This document shows positions 60,585 to 64,000 of a DNA stretch of 64,000 nt, piece after piece (the first letter of the stretch is position 1; each line of letters starts with the position of its first letter). The stretch spans positions 62,001-126,000 of the forward strand of contig NZ_FRAX01000007.1 in assembly GCF_900142465.1 (NCBI RefSeq). The letters run 5' to 3'. The stretch comes from Fibrobacter sp. UWH6 (GTDB taxonomy: Bacteria > Fibrobacterota > Fibrobacteria > Fibrobacterales > Fibrobacteraceae). The notes under the pieces were generated by a model. It was not told the origin of the DNA. It was given only the letters and a program-made list of their open reading frames with translations, and searched no databases. Both the position numbers and the translations under genes were made by a program.

Positions 60585-62015
60585 TTAGAACAAGAATGTT
60601 ACACCAACGGCAACAAGGCCTGCGGCGGCGATTCCGATACCGACGGTTCGCATGGTTTGAGCAGATTCAATCTTATCTAACTGATCATTATACTCTTCGT
60701 GGCTACTGATGCTCTTTTCACGTTCAGTCTTAGCCTTGTTGTTGAAGACGGCAGCCATAACGCCACCGCCAACAGCGACGGCGCCAGAAATGGCCAGGGG
60801 TACCCAGTGGACCTTGAAGCTGGACTTTTTCTGTTCGTTCTTTGCGTCCTTGGCGGCTTCGGCAGCCTGAGCCTGTTTCTGTTCTTCGATGCGGACCTTT
60901 TCTTCGGCGGCCTGCTTTTCAAGATTCTTGTCAGAGGAATCCTTGGCAGGTTCGGCGACGGCAGTGGTGGAGTCGGGGAGAGGCTTGACCACGGGAGCAG
61001 GAAGGATAGAATCACCTACGGTTGCAGTCGAAACAATTTCACCCTTGGCAACGGCAGCGGTGGCGTTAGAATCCTGGGAACCCCAGCTCCAGCGGCCCAT
61101 CAAATCCTTTTCTTGATAGGCAGCGGTAAATTCCACACGTCCCCTAAAATTTTGCATGGAACCGTCGGTTCCCAAGGGGAGTTCTACCTTGCGACGGGGC
61201 ATGTTTACAAACAGGTGGCTGAACTTACGACCCATGGGGAGGGCTTCTACGCTAAACAGCTTGGCTCCGCTCAAATAGTAAGCGCCAGAAACCGGACGTT
61301 TCAAATCAAGATAGAAGTCCAACAGGTCCGGTTCCAACACAATGCGCACATTGGCAGAACTGTTACTCAGGGAATCGTTAATTTTCAAGACAGATTCAAT
61401 AAAGAGGGGTGCGAACTCGCCACCGCCCTTACGCATGACGATGTCACCACATTTTTCAAGCCAGCGTTCCATAATGTTCTGCTGGGACTTCATACGGTCG
61501 GCATCAAAGTACAGGTTGAAGTTATAGGTGGCGTCAAAGGCACCGTCAAAACTTAGGGGTTCAAGGTCTACGGAACCATTCAACTTTAACAACTGTTCCT
61601 TGGAAACCAGGATTCCGCCCAAGGCCGTAGCGCAGGTTTTGATCTGTTCGGTACGTTCTGCCAGGGAATTGCCCATCTTCATGGCACCCAGCCGCAGTTC
61701 ACCGGTAAGTTCCATGTACTTGGTTTCGAATTCGGGGAGTTCAACGGCATAGAAGTGACTACAGGCGTCGTCCAGCACATCGTTGATAGAAATCATGGAG
61801 CACTGGTCGTTCATCTTGGCGATCTTGTTGGCTTCTTCCCACAAGGCGTCCAGTTCCGGGTTGCCCTGGCCCAGTCCCTGTTTCAAGGATTCCAAGTCTT
61901 TCTGAATGGCCTGAAACTCCGAGGCGTCTTTCACAAAGATGGAGGCGGTGGGGTCGGACCATACAAATTGAGTAAGTGCGACAAGCAAAAGCGCGATTTT
62001 AGGCAAAAATCTCAT
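60585..62015 (-). CDS. Exported protein with C-terminal membrane anchors (unknown)
   Basis: 476 residues. Signal peptide MRFLPKIALLLVALTQFVWS. A helical N-terminal half (about 25-120) and a beta-rich part (about 150-310) precede a Pro/Ala/Lys/Glu-rich linker (about 330-400). Two hydrophobic glycine-rich segments follow, WVPLAISGAVAVGGGVMAAVF and the final VGIGIAAAGLVAVGVTFLF. No family recognised. Directly upstream of the 1336-residue lipoprotein and co-transcribed, so it may help display or anchor it. Confidence 0.75.
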   Translation of the reverse strand: MRFLPKIALLLVALTQFVWSDPTASIFVKDASEFQAIQKDLESLKQGLGQGNPELDALWEEANKIAKMNDQCSMISINDVLDDACSHFYAVELPEFETKYMELTGELRLGAMKMGNSLAERTEQIKTCATALGGILVSKEQLLKLNGSVDLEPLSFDGAFDATYNFNLYFDADRMKSQQNIMERWLEKCGDIVMRKGGGEFAPLFIESVLKINDSLSNSSANVRIVLEPDLLDFYLDLKRPVSGAYYLSGAKLFSVEALPMGRKFSHLFVNMPRRKVELPLGTDGSMQNFRGRVEFTAAYQEKDLMGRWSWGSQDSNATAAVAKGEIVSTATVGDSILPAPVVKPLPDSTTAVAEPAKDSSDKNLEKQAAEEKVRIEEQKQAQAAEAAKDAKNEQKKSSFKVHWVPLAISGAVAVGGGVMAAVFNNKAKTEREKSISSHEEYNDQLDKIESAQTMRTVGIGIAAAGLVAVGVTFLF

Positions 62016-62132
62016 AACTTCCCTTTAAAAATTTTCACAGCAAAAAAATAAGAATTTCTTAAGATTTTGGAATTGCTTGGAAATCGTTTGGGCTGTCTTA
62101 TAGGGGGAGTCCTGAAAAACTGATATTTTTAT

Positions 62133-62140
62133 TACATTTG
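62133..62140 (+). promoter_or_regulatory. TAnnTTTG promoter element of the FecR-type gene
   Basis: TACATTTG, 25 bases before the first candidate ATG at 62166. Confidence 0.6.
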
Positions 62141-62165
62141 GAATAAATTTTGGGATATTCATAGC

Positions 62166-63722
62166 ATGTTTTTGAATTTTGACAAGATGAAGTATTTGGC
62201 CGTCGGGGCTGCCCTATGTGCCATTTGTGGATGTAAAGATGAAAATCCTGGGGGAACAAAGGCTTTGGGTACCCAGGTGACCGCCAATCAGGTTCAGTCT
62301 GACGAAAATAAGGCTGCCGCAAAGAAAGCGGCCGAAGAAAAGTCCATTATCAAGGGCAAGGTCCGTAAGGTTATTGGCGAATGTGACCTACTAAAGAAAA
62401 ACGCGGACTGGAGCCAGTTACGCATGGGTCAGAGGGTGGTGGAAAACGACCGAATCAGAACCGCCCTGGAATCCGAGGCGCTGGTGGGTGTGAACGATGG
62501 TTCTACCTTGCTGATTTCGGAACTTTCCGACGTGACTATTTCTGCCGAGATGCTGGATTCCATGTCCAGACGCATTTCTGTGTATGTGAAGCAGGGTAAT
62601 GTTTACTTTGACGTGCAGAAGCAAGGGGAATCCCAGATGGACTTCCGCACGGGAATTGCCGTTGCTGCTATCCGTGGAACCGCTGGCTTTGTGGGAAACG
62701 TAAACGGCAACATGGTGGCCTCTTTAAAGGAAGGCCGTCTCGAAGTGAAGTCGGATAAGGAAACGACCTCTATCGAAAAGAACCAGACCGTGGTGCTGGA
62801 TAGCGTGGGTAAATCCAAGAAGCTGAAGCTGAAGTCCTCGGGTACCAAGGCCTTGGCTGCTGCCATCGATTCTCTGTCAAAGACGTCCGACGGTTCTATT
62901 GAAAAGTTGACCGAGGCTCTTGAAAAGTTCGATAATATTTATGCCGTACGTCAGGCTACTTTTGCCAAGAAACTGGAATCCAGGCAAATCCGCTTCGAGG
63001 TTCTGCCTCTTGCTGAAACTACGGAACAGGATAGTGTTATTCTGGTGGCTAGCGCAACGCCTGGCCTGGTGGTTAGCGTCATGGGCGAGGTGGATACGGT
63101 TCCTGCAACGGGTCTGTACCAGCATACTTTTAAATGGGAAGAAGGAACCTATGGCATCAAGCGCTTTATTGCCGGCTGTAGGGAAGGTGACCTGGAAATC
63201 CCCTGCGGATTGTGGAGTACTGCCTATGTGAAGCCCGCTCCTGCTGTACAGCCCGGCGACACTGCTCAAGCTGCCGTTGAGACCTCTGCCGCTGAACCCG
63301 CAAAACCTGCCGCCAAGGACTTGAGCAAGCTTGCAGTTTCTATTGCCGGCAAGGTGGATGAACGGATCCACTACTATCAGGGTACTTACCGCAACAAGAT
63401 GCGTTTCAGCCTGAAGAATATTTCTGAAGATGACCTGGGCGAACTGGCCAGCATCGAAGTGACCAAGGGCGGAAACAGGGTGGCCCTCTTCGAAGGTAGC
63501 GATTTGAGTTCGCTGAACTACAGCGCCGACGTGGAAGTGGAACAGAACCATATCGCCGAATACGAAGTGGTGGCAAAGCTTAAGAACGGCAAGACCAAGC
63601 GGGCCAAGAAAACTTATACCGTATTCTGCGGCAACCATTCCCGCAACGGAAACGCACTGGATCCCGACATGACCGAGGCTCAGGAATTCGAAGAGGCCAA
63701 GGCTGACCTCGTAAGAGATTAA
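62166..63722 (+). CDS. FecR-domain lipoprotein
   Basis: 518 residues from ATG 62166; an equally good start is ATG 62187 (MKYLAVGAALCAICGC, lipobox Cys16 in that numbering). No Shine-Dalgarno site is clear for either. A FecR-like domain (about 60-220) has DRIRTALESEALVGVNDGSTLLI, VYVKQGNVYFDV and FRTGIAVAAIRGTAGFV, where iron-dicitrate-type regulators and related surface proteins share a beta-barrel fold. The rest (about 300-505) holds Ig-like strands and an Ala/Pro linker. Not linked here to a sigma factor, so probably not a classic FecR regulator. Confidence 0.82.
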   Translation: MFLNFDKMKYLAVGAALCAICGCKDENPGGTKALGTQVTANQVQSDENKAAAKKAAEEKSIIKGKVRKVIGECDLLKKNADWSQLRMGQRVVENDRIRTALESEALVGVNDGSTLLISELSDVTISAEMLDSMSRRISVYVKQGNVYFDVQKQGESQMDFRTGIAVAAIRGTAGFVGNVNGNMVASLKEGRLEVKSDKETTSIEKNQTVVLDSVGKSKKLKLKSSGTKALAAAIDSLSKTSDGSIEKLTEALEKFDNIYAVRQATFAKKLESRQIRFEVLPLAETTEQDSVILVASATPGLVVSVMGEVDTVPATGLYQHTFKWEEGTYGIKRFIAGCREGDLEIPCGLWSTAYVKPAPAVQPGDTAQAAVETSAAEPAKPAAKDLSKLAVSIAGKVDERIHYYQGTYRNKMRFSLKNISEDDLGELASIEVTKGGNRVALFEGSDLSSLNYSADVEVEQNHIAEYEVVAKLKNGKTKRAKKTYTVFCGNHSRNGNALDPDMTEAQEFEEAKADLVRD

Positions 63723-63754
63723 TCAAACTGGAATTTAAACAATTAGGTGTACTT

Positions 63755-64000
63755 ATGAAGACTTTCTATAAAAAATGTGTTGTTTCTTCTGCTTTTGCAG
63801 GTTTGCTGATGGCTTCTCTTGTTGGCTGTTCTTCTGCTCCGGCTCCCGAAACAGAACCGACACGCAACAATGCCAAGAACGCCTATAGCGAAATGGAAGA
63901 CGGCCAAACTGTCGCTCCCGCACAAAGTGCCGCCGCGCCTGCTCCGAAGGCAGAAGATCCTGCCGAAGAAAATCCGGCTGTGGCCATTTCTAACGTGCAG
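63755..64000 (+). CDS. Lipoprotein, N-terminal part (truncated by the window edge)
   Basis: 82 codons are visible from ATG 63755 to the right edge. MKTFYKKCVVSSAFAGLLMASLVGC is a lipoprotein signal with Cys25, followed by an Ala/Pro/Glu-rich stretch (SAPAPETEPTRNNA...). TAGGTGT precedes the start. It begins 32 bases after the FecR-type gene and is probably in the same transcript. Function cannot be judged from the visible part. Confidence 0.75.
   Translation, partial: MKTFYKKCVVSSAFAGLLMASLVGCSSAPAPETEPTRNNAKNAYSEMEDGQTVAPAQSAAAPAPKAEDPAEENPAVAISNVQ

Noticed and set aside
62166-63722. Classical FecR anti-sigma regulator
   Set aside because: It has a lipobox and no neighbouring sigma factor or TonB receptor; better described as a FecR-domain lipoprotein.

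Overview
The window looks like chromosomal DNA of a Gram-negative, outer-membrane-bearing bacterium of the Fibrobacterota/Bacteroidota/Chlorobiota group, most likely Fibrobacter or a close relative. The reasons are: lpxC next to fabZ, OmpA and several outer-membrane barrels; many lipoproteins with cysteine lipoboxes; large secreted proteins ending in a short FDxMGRxxK-type tail; a cysteine-rich YNPxxxFC repeat module; and Bacteroidota-style TAnnTTTG promoter elements directly upstream of at least nine genes. No rRNA, CRISPR array, insertion sequence or replication origin was seen. The genus is an inference; no marker gene settles it.

Layout. 1-2640 is an accessory patch: the end of an unknown gene, a zeta-toxin-like ATPase with a small upstream partner, a DUF3990-type gene that has lost an internal segment plus its partner, and a 52-bp direct repeat flanking that module and belonging to a broken gene. 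2644-6700 holds class II fructose-bisphosphate aldolase, a lipoprotein/OmpA operon and a secreted metallopeptidase with a lectin-like tail. 6700-7850 holds tRNA-Asp, tRNA-Val, a small DUF3098-like membrane protein and several direct repeats. 7853-11451 is a lipoprotein-PhoH-PgpH operon, followed by a divergent Xaa-Pro aminopeptidase.

13014-23763 is the most interesting block: nine co-directional genes that look like a dedicated acyl-chain and lipid pathway. They encode an MFS-acyltransferase-acyl-ACP-ligase fusion, a membrane protein, an acyl carrier protein, a fused double ketosynthase whose second half has lost its catalytic residues, a FabG-like reductase, a FabZ-like dehydratase, a PlsC acyltransferase, a patatin-like lipase and a flavodoxin-fold reductase. 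Together they could build, reduce or dehydrate, and transfer an acyl or polyene chain to a lipid.

23934-45049 is mixed housekeeping and envelope: a secreted peptidase with hexapeptide-like repeats, a periplasmic thioredoxin, a TrpB2-type tryptophan synthase beta chain, overlapping lpxC-fabZ, GIY-YIG, YciO-like and YraN proteins, an FHA-ABC transporter overlapping a Ser/Thr kinase, an aminotransferase, an RND/MMPL exporter divergent from a BamA-like barrel, ruvA-ruvB, a YhhN-type lysoplasmalogenase-like protein and a small barrel protein. 45172-64000 is dominated by surface proteins: a 2263-residue VWA protein with six repeats, a TPR lipoprotein with a barrel partner, a cysteine-cluster protein with a SprT-like peptidase, a 1336-residue repeat lipoprotein with an upstream membrane-anchored protein, and a FecR-type lipoprotein followed by a truncated lipoprotein at the right edge.
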